Assembly (NCBI RefSeq): GCF_037190085.1 | Contig: NZ_JBBCJO010000015.1 | Coordinates: forward strand, 1 to 64,000 | DNA length: 64,000 nucleotides | Source: Gemmatimonas aurantiaca | GTDB taxonomy: Bacteria > Gemmatimonadota > Gemmatimonadetes > Gemmatimonadales > Gemmatimonadaceae | Direction: 5' to 3' | Shown here: one piece after another, positions 19,471-27,995 of the stretch | Layout: each line of letters begins with the position of its first letter | How positions within the stretch are numbered: the first letter of the stretch is position 1 | The notes under the pieces: model-generated | The model's input: only the letters and a program-made list of their open reading frames with translations | Told to the model about the DNA's origin: nothing | The model's database searches: none | Position numbers and translations under genes: made by a program

Positions 19471-20535
19471 ATGACCGACGCCGTCACCGCTCCGCTGGCT
19501 CCAACACCTCCAATGACCCTACCGCCCGTCGACCCTTCCTCTGACGCGCCGTTCGCGGTGCCAGGCGCCGCCAACCAGGACCTCGGCTTCGGCCGGGTGG
19601 TGGCCCAGCAGACGCGCGGTCGTTTTCTCTCCAAGAACGGCCGTCTCACCGCCCGCAAGTACGGACTCGGCGCGCAGCGCACCGAACGGCTCTACCTCGA
19701 AGCGCTCAATACGCCGTGGAGCGTTTTCCTGCTCTGGACCGTTGGCGGTGTGCTGCTCATCAACGGCATCTTCGCGCTGGCCTACGGCTCGCTGGGCAGC
19801 GAGGCCATTGCCGGCACGGGCACGCTGGGACTCGACGATCCCTTCCTGCGCGCCTTCGTCTACAGCGTCGGTGCGTTCACCACCACCGGTACCGACGGAT
19901 TGCACGCCGTGGGCAGTGCGGCGCATCTGCTCACCGTCGTGCAGACGCTGCTCGGGCCGCTCATCGGCATGATCGTCGCCGGTCTGGTGATCGCGCGCCT
20001 CACCCGGCCGCGCGCACGTCTGCGTTTCAGTGAGTCGGCGGTCATCGCTCCGTACGAAGGCGGCCGCGGCCTGATGTTCCGGTTCGTGAACGAGCTGCCC
20101 AGTGAACTCACCGACGTGCGGGTGGGCATGAGCCTGTCGTGGTACGAGGAGGTCGACGGCAAGCGCGAGCGCAACTTCCATCCGCTGCCGCTCGAGCGCG
20201 ACAATGTCCCGTTCTTTCCGCTGCACTGGACCGTCGTGCACCCGATCACGGCCGAAAGCCCGTTGCACGGTGTCACACCCGAACGGCTGTGCAGCGGCGA
20301 CGCCGAGATCCTCGTGCTCATCACGGCACACGAAGAAACGTTCTCCACGCACATCTCGGTGCGGACCTCCTATCGCTGGGACGAGATCACCTGGGACGCG
20401 CGATATGCCAGCATCTTCACCACCAGCACGGACGATGCGCTGGCCATCGACGTGGAACGCCTGAGTCGCTTCGAGCGGTTGCCCGAAGGCACCACCCGCG
20501 TGCCCCCCGCGGCGGAGGGTGTGGCGATCCCCTGA
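19471..20535 (+). CDS. KirBac-like inward-rectifier channel with a non-canonical selectivity filter
   Basis: Membrane protein of about 354 residues with Kir architecture: an N-terminal slide-helix region, TM1 (about 83-105), a pore loop (about 125-145), TM2 (about 152-175) and a cytoplasmic beta-rich Kir domain (ARLTRPRARLRFSESAVI onward, matching the FARPRAKI segment of KirBac). The pore loop reads FVYSVGAFTTTGTDGLH. Aligned with the SVETLATVGYGDMH segment of KirBac, the K+ signature TVGYG becomes TTGTD. Ion selectivity therefore cannot be assumed to be K+. ATG at 19471, with another in-frame ATG at 19456. It is tail-to-tail with an Na+/H+ antiporter gene. Confidence 0.82.
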   Translation: MTDAVTAPLAPTPPMTLPPVDPSSDAPFAVPGAANQDLGFGRVVAQQTRGRFLSKNGRLTARKYGLGAQRTERLYLEALNTPWSVFLLWTVGGVLLINGIFALAYGSLGSEAIAGTGTLGLDDPFLRAFVYSVGAFTTTGTDGLHAVGSAAHLLTVVQTLLGPLIGMIVAGLVIARLTRPRARLRFSESAVIAPYEGGRGLMFRFVNELPSELTDVRVGMSLSWYEEVDGKRERNFHPLPLERDNVPFFPLHWTVVHPITAESPLHGVTPERLCSGDAEILVLITAHEETFSTHISVRTSYRWDEITWDARYASIFTTSTDDALAIDVERLSRFERLPEGTTRVPPAAEGVAIP

Positions 20536-20550
20536 CGGGATGCCCGGGAT

Positions 20551-22146
20551 TCAGTGTGCGGCCACCTGGCGTGGATCGGTGTTGGCATCGACGTGATCGC
20601 CCCGCAGCGCGTCCAGATCGAGTTCCTGTTCGAGCTCACGCAGCACCTCGTCGGAGATCGCGCCTTCGTTGCGCAAACGGACGAGCAGACGCCGTTCCGC
20701 CTCCCGCATGCGTGAACGCACATGATGTCGCGCGTGCGCCGCCTGCGGATCGCGATGATGTTCCAGGCGTTCCCGCAGTTCGCTGCGCAGCCATGTCACG
20801 TCGGTCTGACTCAGCGCCCCTTCCCGCGCGGCGTCCTCGAGTTCTTCCGATGCACGACGCAGCGCTTCCATGCGGGCGAACTGCTCCTCGTCGTGATGCC
20901 GCGTTTCAGGCTGGAAATTGAACGCCCGGATGATCGGCGCCAGTGAGCATCCCTGCACGACCAGCGTGACGAGAATGACACTCATGGTCACGTACAGCAC
21001 TTCCTCACGGAACGGGAACGCGCTGCCGTCGGCCAGCGTGAGCGGCAGGGCCAGCGCCGTGGCCAGTGAGACGATGCCCCGCATGCTGGTCCAGGCCACC
21101 AGCATCACCGCCTTGGGCGACACGGCCTCGCGACGTGCCCGGTCGCGATCGAACAGCCGCGGCAGATAGCCGACGATGGGCACCCAGACGAGACGCGCCC
21201 CGATGACGACCAGCGAAATGATCAGGCCCGGCACGAGGTAGTGCGGCAACTCGTCGGGCGTACTGGTGCGCAGCAGCTTCGCGAACTGCATGCCCAGCAG
21301 CACGAAGATCATCGCATTCAACACGAAGATCAGCACTTCCCACACCGTGTTCGACTGCAGGCGGGACTTGGGCGTGATGGCGGTGGACAGATGCTGTCGC
21401 ACGTACAGTCCCCCCGCCACGCACGCCAGCACCGCGGAGACGTTCAGCGTCTCGGCGATCATCCAGGCGGCATAGGGGGCGGCCAGCAGCAGCAGCGTTT
21501 CGACGAGTTCATCACGTGTACGACGCGCGGCGCGGATGAACAGCCATCCCACCAGCAACCCCACGAGCGTGCCCACGCCGGCGTCCACGAAAAAGCGCAC
21601 GATGGATGCGCCCAGACTGAACACGCCGGTGACGGCCGCCACCACCGCCGACCGGTAGAGCACGAGCGCGGACGCATCGTTGACGAGGCTTTCTCCTTCG
21701 AGAATCACGATCACCCGTCGTGGCACGGGCAGGCGTGACACCACCGCCGCCGCGGCCACCGCATCGGGCGGCGAGACGATGGCCCCCAGCGCCACGGCCA
21801 CGGCCCAGGGCATGCCCGGAAACAATGCCCGGGCCATCCAGGCCACACCCAGTGTGGTGGCCACCACCAGTCCCACCGCCAGCAGCGCGATGGGACGGCG
21901 ATTGGCCTTGAACTCCCGCAGCGAGGTGAAGTAGGCCGCCGCCCACAGAATCGGTGGCAGGAACACGAAGAAGACCAGGTCGGGCTCGAGCTCCGGCACG
22001 GTGACGTCGGGGAGGAACCCGAGCCCCAGCCCGGCGAGCACCTGCAGGACGGGGGCCGGCACGGGCAAACGTCGACCGAACGCCGTCAGGGCGGCGATGA
22101 GCGCGACGAACGCGATGCCGAGGAGAATGGGGGAGTGGGAATGCAC
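20551..22146 (-). CDS. CPA1-family Na+/H+ antiporter
   Basis: Inner-membrane cation/proton antiporter of 531 residues. About twelve hydrophobic segments occupy residues 1-420, followed by a hydrophilic, charged C-terminal tail of about 110 residues. The core motif LEGESLVNDASALVLY carries the conserved Asn-Asp of the CPA1 exchangers, and FFVFLPPILWAAAYFTS is the amiloride-site-like TM segment of NhaP/NHE proteins. It probably contributes to pH or Na+ homeostasis. It converges with the Kir-like gene (15-bp gap), with no strong terminator visible between them. Confidence 0.92.
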   Translation of the reverse strand: MHSHSPILLGIAFVALIAALTAFGRRLPVPAPVLQVLAGLGLGFLPDVTVPELEPDLVFFVFLPPILWAAAYFTSLREFKANRRPIALLAVGLVVATTLGVAWMARALFPGMPWAVAVALGAIVSPPDAVAAAAVVSRLPVPRRVIVILEGESLVNDASALVLYRSAVVAAVTGVFSLGASIVRFFVDAGVGTLVGLLVGWLFIRAARRTRDELVETLLLLAAPYAAWMIAETLNVSAVLACVAGGLYVRQHLSTAITPKSRLQSNTVWEVLIFVLNAMIFVLLGMQFAKLLRTSTPDELPHYLVPGLIISLVVIGARLVWVPIVGYLPRLFDRDRARREAVSPKAVMLVAWTSMRGIVSLATALALPLTLADGSAFPFREEVLYVTMSVILVTLVVQGCSLAPIIRAFNFQPETRHHDEEQFARMEALRRASEELEDAAREGALSQTDVTWLRSELRERLEHHRDPQAAHARHHVRSRMREAERRLLVRLRNEGAISDEVLRELEQELDLDALRGDHVDANTDPRQVAAH

Positions 22147-22211
22147 CTGTGCCAGACCGGGTTTGTGATATCCGCCATCGAAATGTGCGGGATCCGACGG
22201 TATTCTGCAGC

Positions 22212-23375
22212 ATGGTACTTCATGGACTTCGATTGGGCAGGATGCTGATGAACAGCATCCTGATGCTCGGCGGGGTGGTGTTTGCCGTGGCCTGCCGTGA
22301 TTCGGGTACCGCGCCAGGGATGCCTGATCCCGACGACCATGGCACCCTCATCTGGGAAGCCGATGGTGCGAGCCTGATCGCTCCGGTGGTTGTGGACACG
22401 ATGCTCGTGGCGGTGCATGGCAATCGTGTGGTGGCCCACGAACGACGCACCGGACGCATGCTGTGGGAGCAACCGGTCGGCAACACGATCGCGCGGGCGG
22501 AGCGCCTGCTGCACACGAGTGGCGTGATCATCGTGCCATATCACACGCTGTACGGGCTCGATGCCAGAAACGGTGCCATCCGCTGGACGTATGGCTCTTC
22601 GGGAGAGGTCGGCAAGCTGTCGCCGGCCGTGGCTGGCGACACAGTGTTCGTGGCGAACGACCCCCTGGGTTCGGTGAGTGCGCTCGATGCCCGCACGGGA
22701 GCGACGCTGTGGAGTCGCTCCGTGGCGATGACTGTCTATGCCCCCGTGATCGCTGGTCAACTCGTGATCTATCCCATCAGAGTGGCTGGTGAAGGAAATG
22801 ATGTTTTGCTGGCACTCGACCGACGCACGGGCGTCGAGCGCTGGCGACAGTCGTTGGCCGGATCGGGCGCCTATGCCGACGACATGACCATGTGGGGAGC
22901 CGGAGTCTCGAGCGATGGTGTGATCGTCTCCACGGTTCTTGGTCGTCTGCTGGCCTTCAGGCTGTCGGACGGCAGCCCGCTCTGGCAGACGACGCTGAGC
23001 AGTCCGAATACGCCGCGCATTGCAGGTCCACCGCTGATTTTCGATGGGCAGATCGTCCTGTCCGGGGGGCCCGATACCCTCGAGAGCCGCTCTCTGCAGG
23101 ATGGACGTTTGCTCTGGAAAACATCGTTGGACGCGGTGGTATCAAGACCGCCCACGCGCTGCGGGTCGTATCTGTGTGTTTCCGACCGGTTGCTCTGGAT
23201 TCTCGATCGCACCGGAAAAATCATCTGGACCGAGGGTGATGGTCCCGGCTTTCAGTTCATGTCGGCCGTTACGGTCGACGGCGAGGGGATCATGTACGTA
23301 CATCTCGCCCTCCCGGAACTTCGCGCGGTTGTCCGCGCGTTCCGTCCGCCCGTGCGACTCGGTTCTTCACCGTAG
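22212..23375 (+). CDS. PQQ-like beta-propeller lipoprotein
   Basis: Exported protein of about 387 residues. The leader RMLMNSILMLGGVVFAVAC ends in a plausible lipobox with Cys followed by RDSG. The rest consists of repeated WD-like/PQQ blades: LDARNGAIRWTY, LDARTGATLWSR, LDRRTGVERWRQ, LSDGSPLWQT and LQDGRLLWKT. Such propellers act as BamB-like scaffolds or as quinoprotein-fold binding proteins. No PQQ-dehydrogenase active-site motif is seen, so a scaffold or binding role is more likely. ATG at 22212 preserves a positively charged n-region; 22242 and 22248 are alternatives. It diverges from the antiporter gene with only 65 bp between starts. Confidence 0.8.
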   Translation: MVLHGLRLGRMLMNSILMLGGVVFAVACRDSGTAPGMPDPDDHGTLIWEADGASLIAPVVVDTMLVAVHGNRVVAHERRTGRMLWEQPVGNTIARAERLLHTSGVIIVPYHTLYGLDARNGAIRWTYGSSGEVGKLSPAVAGDTVFVANDPLGSVSALDARTGATLWSRSVAMTVYAPVIAGQLVIYPIRVAGEGNDVLLALDRRTGVERWRQSLAGSGAYADDMTMWGAGVSSDGVIVSTVLGRLLAFRLSDGSPLWQTTLSSPNTPRIAGPPLIFDGQIVLSGGPDTLESRSLQDGRLLWKTSLDAVVSRPPTRCGSYLCVSDRLLWILDRTGKIIWTEGDGPGFQFMSAVTVDGEGIMYVHLALPELRAVVRAFRPPVRLGSSP

Positions 23376-23469
23376 GCCTTCCGGGTTCGGGGTTTCCCAG
23401 CACTGGGATCGATCGGCGATATTGCACATCCCATCTGCCCTCATCGCCGCGCACCATCCAGTCTCAGGC

Positions 23470-24540
23470 ATGTCCGAACTCTTCTCGCCGCTCACCCTCC
23501 GCGCGCTCACGCTGCGCAATCGCGTGGGTGTCTCGCCCATGTGCCAGTATTCCGCCATCGATGGACTGGCCACCGACTGGCACTTCGTGCACCTCGGTGC
23601 CTTCGCCACCGGTGGTGCGGGATTGGTGATCACCGAAGCCGCGGCCGTGGTGCCGGAAGGACGCATCTCCCCACAGGACCTGGGCGTCTGGTCGGACGAC
23701 CACATTCCCATGCTGCGGCGCATCACCGACTTCATTCATGCGCAGGGCAGTGTGGCCGGCATCCAACTCGCGCATGCCGGACGCAAGGCGAGCACACGTC
23801 GTCCGTGGGACGGGCATGGTGCCGTGCCCGTGGCGGAGGGCGGATGGGCAAACGTGATGGCGCCCAGTGCGATCGCGTATTCTCCCGACTATCCCGAGGC
23901 GCACGCGCTCACGGCCGATGGCATCGCGCAGGTCATCGAGGGCTTCGCCGCAGCGGCGCGTCGTGCGCTGACCGCGGGCTTCAAGGTGGCCGAAGTGCAT
24001 GCCGCGCACGGCTATCTGTTGCATCAGTTCCTGTCGCCGCTCACCAATCGGCGCACCGACGTCTACGGTGGCAGTTTCGACAACCGTGTCCGTCTCACCT
24101 GCGAAGTTTCCGCGGCCATCCGCGCCGTATGGCCCGATGAGTTGCCGGTGATCGTACGCATCTCCGCCACCGACTGGGCCGAGGACGGCTGGACAGTGGA
24201 CGAATCGGTGCTGCTCGCCCAGCGTCTGCGCACGCTCGGTGTCGATCTCATCGACTGTTCATCGGGTGGACTCGTTGCTCACCAGCAGATCAGTGTGGGT
24301 CCCGGGTATCAGGTGCCCTTTGCGCGACGCCTCCGTCAGGAGGCCGGGATCGCGACCGCCGCGGTCGGACTCATCACCGAGGCGCAGCAGGCCGAATCGA
24401 TCGTGGCCGACGGCGATGCCGACATGGTGCTGCTGGCGCGGGAAGTATTGCGCAATCCGCACTGGCCCCTGCTCGCCGCGCACCAGCTCGGTGTCGAGGG
24501 GCCATGGCCGGCTCAGTACCTGCGGGCGAGGCCCCGGTAA
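23470..24540 (+). CDS. NADH:flavin oxidoreductase, old yellow enzyme family (YqjM-like)
   Basis: FMN-dependent ene-reductase of 356 residues. The fold begins LFSPLTLRALTLRNRVGVSP and carries MCQYSA, with the regulatory Cys typical of YqjM-class enzymes. AGIQLAHAGRKAS holds the FMN-contacting residues, and VHAAHGYLLHQFLSP contains the His/His substrate-anchoring pair near residue 177. TDVYGGSFDNR is the family signature. The open frame extends far upstream, but the start at 23470 matches family length. It likely reduces activated C=C bonds of unsaturated aldehydes, ketones or xenobiotics. Confidence 0.93.
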   Translation: MSELFSPLTLRALTLRNRVGVSPMCQYSAIDGLATDWHFVHLGAFATGGAGLVITEAAAVVPEGRISPQDLGVWSDDHIPMLRRITDFIHAQGSVAGIQLAHAGRKASTRRPWDGHGAVPVAEGGWANVMAPSAIAYSPDYPEAHALTADGIAQVIEGFAAAARRALTAGFKVAEVHAAHGYLLHQFLSPLTNRRTDVYGGSFDNRVRLTCEVSAAIRAVWPDELPVIVRISATDWAEDGWTVDESVLLAQRLRTLGVDLIDCSSGGLVAHQQISVGPGYQVPFARRLRQEAGIATAAVGLITEAQQAESIVADGDADMVLLAREVLRNPHWPLLAAHQLGVEGPWPAQYLRARPR

Positions 24541-24909
24541 GCGGTCACGTGACCGGGCGCGTCCGGATAGCTGGCTATTGGGCGGGCCGCACGTTTGAGG
24601 GGCGCCCTGCGGGCGCGATGCCAGCAGGATGAACAGCCGGATAAAAGCAGGATTGGTCCCGTGCGGGCGGCGAGGATGTCGCGGGAATGATTTGAAAAAT
24701 GGAACAACGGTCGTGCGGTTCCACCACGACCGTTGTTCCCCGTAGTTCAATCCTCAAAAAACCAACTGGCCACCAGGGATATCCTGCAGGTATCCAGCGG
24801 TTCATCCTGCAGGTATCGCCGCCGCAGGCGGCCCCTCAATGGTCGGGGCTCGCCCTCCACTCGCGGCCGATCACGATCCGGCGCAGAACCCGCCGGACCA
24901 GCCCCGAAC
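24541..24909. repeat. Non-coding region with a ~246-bp imperfect palindrome
   Basis: This 369-bp intergenic stretch shows no convincing gene. It holds a perfect 15-bp inverted repeat GGAACAACGGTCGTG (24701-24715) / CACGACCGTTGTTCC (24725-24739). Around it lie imperfectly complementary outer arms, 24594-24660 and 24777-24839. The outer arms pair GAGGGGCGCCCTGCGGGCGC-type sequence with GCCGCCGCAGGCGGCCCCTC-type sequence. The right arm also has a 14-bp direct repeat ATCCTGCAGGTATC at 24781 and 24804. The whole resembles a REP/MITE-like palindromic unit. It lies between convergent genes, so it may also terminate transcription. Confidence 0.7.
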
Positions 24910-25374
24910 TCACCCCGGAATACGCTTGCCCGCCACCGGTGTGGGCTCGACACTGATCTGCATACCCGAGATCTCACGCGACAGCGATCCTTCGAGCTGG
25001 TCGCCGTTCGCCCGCATCGTCCAGGTCGTGAGAGCCTCGCGGACCATCTCCTGGCCGTTCATGTTGAGTCGCGCCTCGGATCGCTGAACGAACGCCGCTC
25101 CCGAGGCGGTGACACGACCGCCCACGGTGAATGGCTTGGGCGGCGTGGCATTGTCGGATCGTTGCGTGACTTCGAAGGTGCCAAGCAGGGAATCACCGGA
25201 GGCGACCACGGTCAGGACACCACTCGCCCGGATGGGCGAAGGAACACCATCCTCGACACGACGACCGAGCTCCCACTCGATCGACCATTTCCCGAGCAGA
25301 GGCGATGCGGGCTGAGCGGCGAGCGGGGCGGCCATGCACAACGCAGCGGCCACGGAAATGAGCAGGCGGGACAT
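24910..25374 (-). CDS. Small secreted protein of unknown function
   Basis: 154 residues with a clear signal peptide (MSRLLISVAAALCMAAPLAAQ) and a mature part predicted to be mainly beta strands: GKWSIEWELG, ASGVLTVVASGDSLLGTFEV, WTMRANGDQLEGSLSRE. The alternation of short strands around a GKW beginning is reminiscent of lipocalin-like or calycin barrels, but no catalytic or metal motif is visible. I cannot name a family with confidence. It is the third in a run of leftward genes (FmdB-like, EVE, this), separated from EVE by about 107 bp. Confidence 0.7.
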   Translation of the reverse strand: MSRLLISVAAALCMAAPLAAQPASPLLGKWSIEWELGRRVEDGVPSPIRASGVLTVVASGDSLLGTFEVTQRSDNATPPKPFTVGGRVTASGAAFVQRSEARLNMNGQEMVREALTTWTMRANGDQLEGSLSREISGMQISVEPTPVAGKRIPG

Positions 25375-25481
25375 GAAAGACCTTTCGGAATGAGTGACAC
25401 GACGGAAACCACAGGTTGCGTCGTGTCAGTCACGGCTGAACGCCAGAAGGTTTCCGGTCCCCACCACCGGAAGCCAACGCC

Positions 25482-26045
25482 CTACGGCTTCACGCCTCCC
25501 AGCGCGCAGACATGCCGCCACTCGGCGGGCGTCACCGGCACCACCGACAGTCGGCTCACCCGGAGCAACGCCATCTGCGACAATGCCGGATCGGCCTTGA
25601 TCTGCGGCAGCGTGACCGGTGTTTCGAAGGCCACGATTCCCTTCACATCCACCATGAACCAGGTCGGCGTCGCGGGATCGGACTTCCCGTCGTGGTACTC
25701 GTGCGACGGATCGAAGGCCGTGTGATCGGGATACCCCTCCTTCACCACCTCGCACACACCCACGATGGCCGACGGCTCGGCGTTCGAGTGATAGAAGAAG
25801 CAACGATCGCCGACCTTCATGCCGTCGCGCAGGAAATTGCGCGCCGCCGAATTGCGGATGCTGTCCCAGCAGGTGGTCTGCTTCGGTGACTGCAACAGGT
25901 CGTCGAACGAGAAGACGCCGGGCTCCGACTTGATGAGCCAGTACCGACGCTCACCACGCGCACGCGGCGCAAACGCGTCGGCCCACGCACCGGTCTCGTA
26001 GGGAGCCGACTGCGGCGCCTTCGCGGCCGATTTTTTGGCCGGCAT
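25482..26045 (-). CDS. EVE domain-containing protein
   Basis: 187-residue protein dominated by an EVE domain (PUA-like fold) from about residue 33: RYWLIKSEPGVFSFDDLL, then TTCWDSIRNSAARNFLRDGM and DRCFFYHSN. The pattern matches bacterial homologues of thymocyte nuclear protein 1. These proteins are thought to bind modified bases, with a role in RNA or DNA modification reading. The N-terminal 30 residues are Ala/Lys-rich and probably disordered. The ATG at 26045 lies two bases past the stop of the FmdB-like gene, so the two are likely co-translated. Confidence 0.9.
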   Translation of the reverse strand: MPAKKSAAKAPQSAPYETGAWADAFAPRARGERRYWLIKSEPGVFSFDDLLQSPKQTTCWDSIRNSAARNFLRDGMKVGDRCFFYHSNAEPSAIVGVCEVVKEGYPDHTAFDPSHEYHDGKSDPATPTWFMVDVKGIVAFETPVTLPQIKADPALSQMALLRVSRLSVVPVTPAEWRHVCALGGVKP

Positions 26046-26047
26046 GG

Positions 26048-26299
26048 TCAGTTCATGCAGCAATTGCCCGCGCCACACCCCATCGTGGGCATGCCACCGC
26101 GCCCCGCGGGCATGGCGCAGGTGTCGCCACCGGCGCCGTTGGTGAAGGTGACCAGTCCCCCCGACAGCACCCGACGCACGGGCTGGCCCGTTTCCGGATG
26201 CGCGACGAGCGGTGCGTCCGACATCGACTGACGCACTTCGAAACGCTCGGGCGTTTCCCCCTGCGTCCCGGGGAGTGTTTCGTAGACGTAGATGGGCAT
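26048..26299 (-). CDS. FmdB-like small protein lacking the zinc-ribbon cysteines
   Basis: 83 residues. The backbone follows FmdB-type regulatory zinc ribbons: it begins MPIYVYETLPG, continues FEVRQSMSDAPL and ends the domain with PVRRVLSGG. Both CxxC pairs expected in the ribbon are absent; the second knuckle reads HPETG. Four Cys occur only in the C-terminal tail (DTCAMPAG...GCGAGNCCMN). The start at 26299 matches the conserved MPIYVYE beginning. Metal binding, if any, must use the tail. It overlaps in control with the downstream EVE gene and diverges from the serine hydrolase at 26329. Confidence 0.8.
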   Translation of the reverse strand: MPIYVYETLPGTQGETPERFEVRQSMSDAPLVAHPETGQPVRRVLSGGLVTFTNGAGGDTCAMPAGRGGMPTMGCGAGNCCMN

Positions 26300-26328
26300 A
26301 CCCGAAAGATACGCGATACATTCGCGAC

Positions 26329-27987
26329 ATGCGCCCCCTCCCCCTTTCCCTGCGCGCCGTCGCACCGGCCCTGCTCGCGGCCGCCGCCCAGATCGCGGCT
26401 CCCCGGCCGCTCGCCGCCCAGGACATCGATCTGGTGACCACGGCCGATCGCATCTTCGGTGCCTGGAACAACACCCACGGCCCTGGATGCGCCGTCGGTG
26501 TCGCCCGCGGCGGCACGACCCTCCTCGAGCGCGGCTATGGCATGGCCGACATCGCCGGGGAGCGCCCCATCACCCCCGCCACGATTCTCGAATCGGGATC
26601 GGTGGCCAAGCAGTTCACCGCCACCGCCGTGATGCTGCTGGTGAAAGACGGCAAACTCGGGCTCGACGACGATGCCCGGAAATATCTCCCCGAACTCCCG
26701 GTGTACGATCGCCCCATCACGGTACGCCATCTGCTCACGCACACCAGCGGGCTCCGCGAATGGAGCAACCTGATGGCGTGGCAAGGATGGCCGCGCGGCA
26801 CACGCGTGCACACGCAGCCGTTCGTGTACAGCGTCATCACGGCACAGAAAGCGCTCAACTATCCCGTGGGTGCACACTACTCGTACACCAACTCGGGCTT
26901 CCTGCTGCTGCGTACTCTGGTCGAGCGCGTGAGCGGTCAGTCGTTCGCCGACTTCAGTCGCGATCGCATCTTCACACCGCTGGGGCTCACGCATACACGC
27001 TGGCGCGACGATTTCACCCGCATCGTGCCGGGCCTCGCGCAGGCATATCGCCGCGCATCCGACGGCTGGCGCATCGACATGCCCACCGACAACATCATCG
27101 CCGCCGGTGGACTGCTCACCACCGTGGGCGACTGGCTGCGCTGGAACGATGCCCTCACGAAGAAGACCCTTGGCGCCGCGGTCGTGGATTCCCTCACGCG
27201 ACAGATGCGCCTCAATAGCGGCCTCGAGATCGCGTACGCTCTGGGGCTCACCGTGGGTCGCTATCGCGGCACCCTGGAGATCGCGCATTCGGGATCGACG
27301 GCGGGATATTCCACCTATCTCGCGCGGTATCCCCAACTCGGCGATCTCTCCATCGCGGTGCTGTGCAATGTGGCCGGCGCGGGCGCCACGCAGTACACCC
27401 GTCAGCTCGTCGATGCACTGAATCCGACCCTGCCCCGTGCGGCGGCGGCAGACACCGTTGTGGCCGACCAGGCGGCCCTGCTTCCGTGGCGCGGTCTGTA
27501 CGAAGACACGCGCTGGCATGCCGTGACCACACTCGATACCGCCGGTGGTCGTCTGCGCCAGGGCAACACCCCGCTGCGCGCCCTGCGTGACGGCACGTGG
27601 CTCATGGGCAACCTCCGCGTGCGTCTCGCCATGGACAGGGACGGCCGCACCCGCACCATCCGCACGGTCACCTCCGATGGCGATTCGGTGATCTACGTCT
27701 GGCGTGCACAGAGCGCCTGGAAACCAACGCCCACCGAACTCGCCGCGTATGCCGGACGATATCGCAGCGACGAGATCGGCAACACGTTCGTGGTGACCGT
27801 CGAGGGATCGGTCCTCACCGTGAGCCCGCGTGTCGGCGTGGTCGATTCCCTCGTTCCCACCTTCCGTGATGCCTTCGACGGCTCCGACAATGCCGTCTGG
27901 TTCACCCGTGATGCGAAGGGCCGTGTGAACGCGATGCACTTCGGCGCCTCGCGTGTCTGGGACTTCGTATCCACGCGCCTCCCCTGA
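26329..27987 (+). CDS. Secreted serine hydrolase, class C beta-lactamase/PBP4* family
   Basis: 552 residues with a signal peptide (SLRAVAPALLAAAAQIAAPRPLAAQ). The penicillin-binding fold has the nucleophile motif SVAK (near residue 91), the Tyr motif YTN in YSYTNSG (near 186) and the third motif HSG (near 321). Segments LLTHTSGL and GAHYSYTNSG are typical of the S12 family. The final ~180 residues form an extra beta-rich domain (DUF3471/lipocalin-like) seen in D-aminopeptidase and esterase relatives. The function is probably peptidase or esterase rather than antibiotic resistance. The following SDR gene begins eight bases after the stop. Confidence 0.9.
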   Translation: MRPLPLSLRAVAPALLAAAAQIAAPRPLAAQDIDLVTTADRIFGAWNNTHGPGCAVGVARGGTTLLERGYGMADIAGERPITPATILESGSVAKQFTATAVMLLVKDGKLGLDDDARKYLPELPVYDRPITVRHLLTHTSGLREWSNLMAWQGWPRGTRVHTQPFVYSVITAQKALNYPVGAHYSYTNSGFLLLRTLVERVSGQSFADFSRDRIFTPLGLTHTRWRDDFTRIVPGLAQAYRRASDGWRIDMPTDNIIAAGGLLTTVGDWLRWNDALTKKTLGAAVVDSLTRQMRLNSGLEIAYALGLTVGRYRGTLEIAHSGSTAGYSTYLARYPQLGDLSIAVLCNVAGAGATQYTRQLVDALNPTLPRAAAADTVVADQAALLPWRGLYEDTRWHAVTTLDTAGGRLRQGNTPLRALRDGTWLMGNLRVRLAMDRDGRTRTIRTVTSDGDSVIYVWRAQSAWKPTPTELAAYAGRYRSDEIGNTFVVTVEGSVLTVSPRVGVVDSLVPTFRDAFDGSDNAVWFTRDAKGRVNAMHFGASRVWDFVSTRLP

Positions 27988-27995
27988 ACGACACC

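Noticed and set aside
23044..23469. Upstream extension of the old-yellow-enzyme frame
   Set aside because: It overlaps the PQQ-propeller gene in another frame and adds no family sequence.
26053..27939. A 628-codon open frame antisense to the serine hydrolase
   Set aside because: Shadow of a high-GC gene; no signal, domain or ribosome-binding site.
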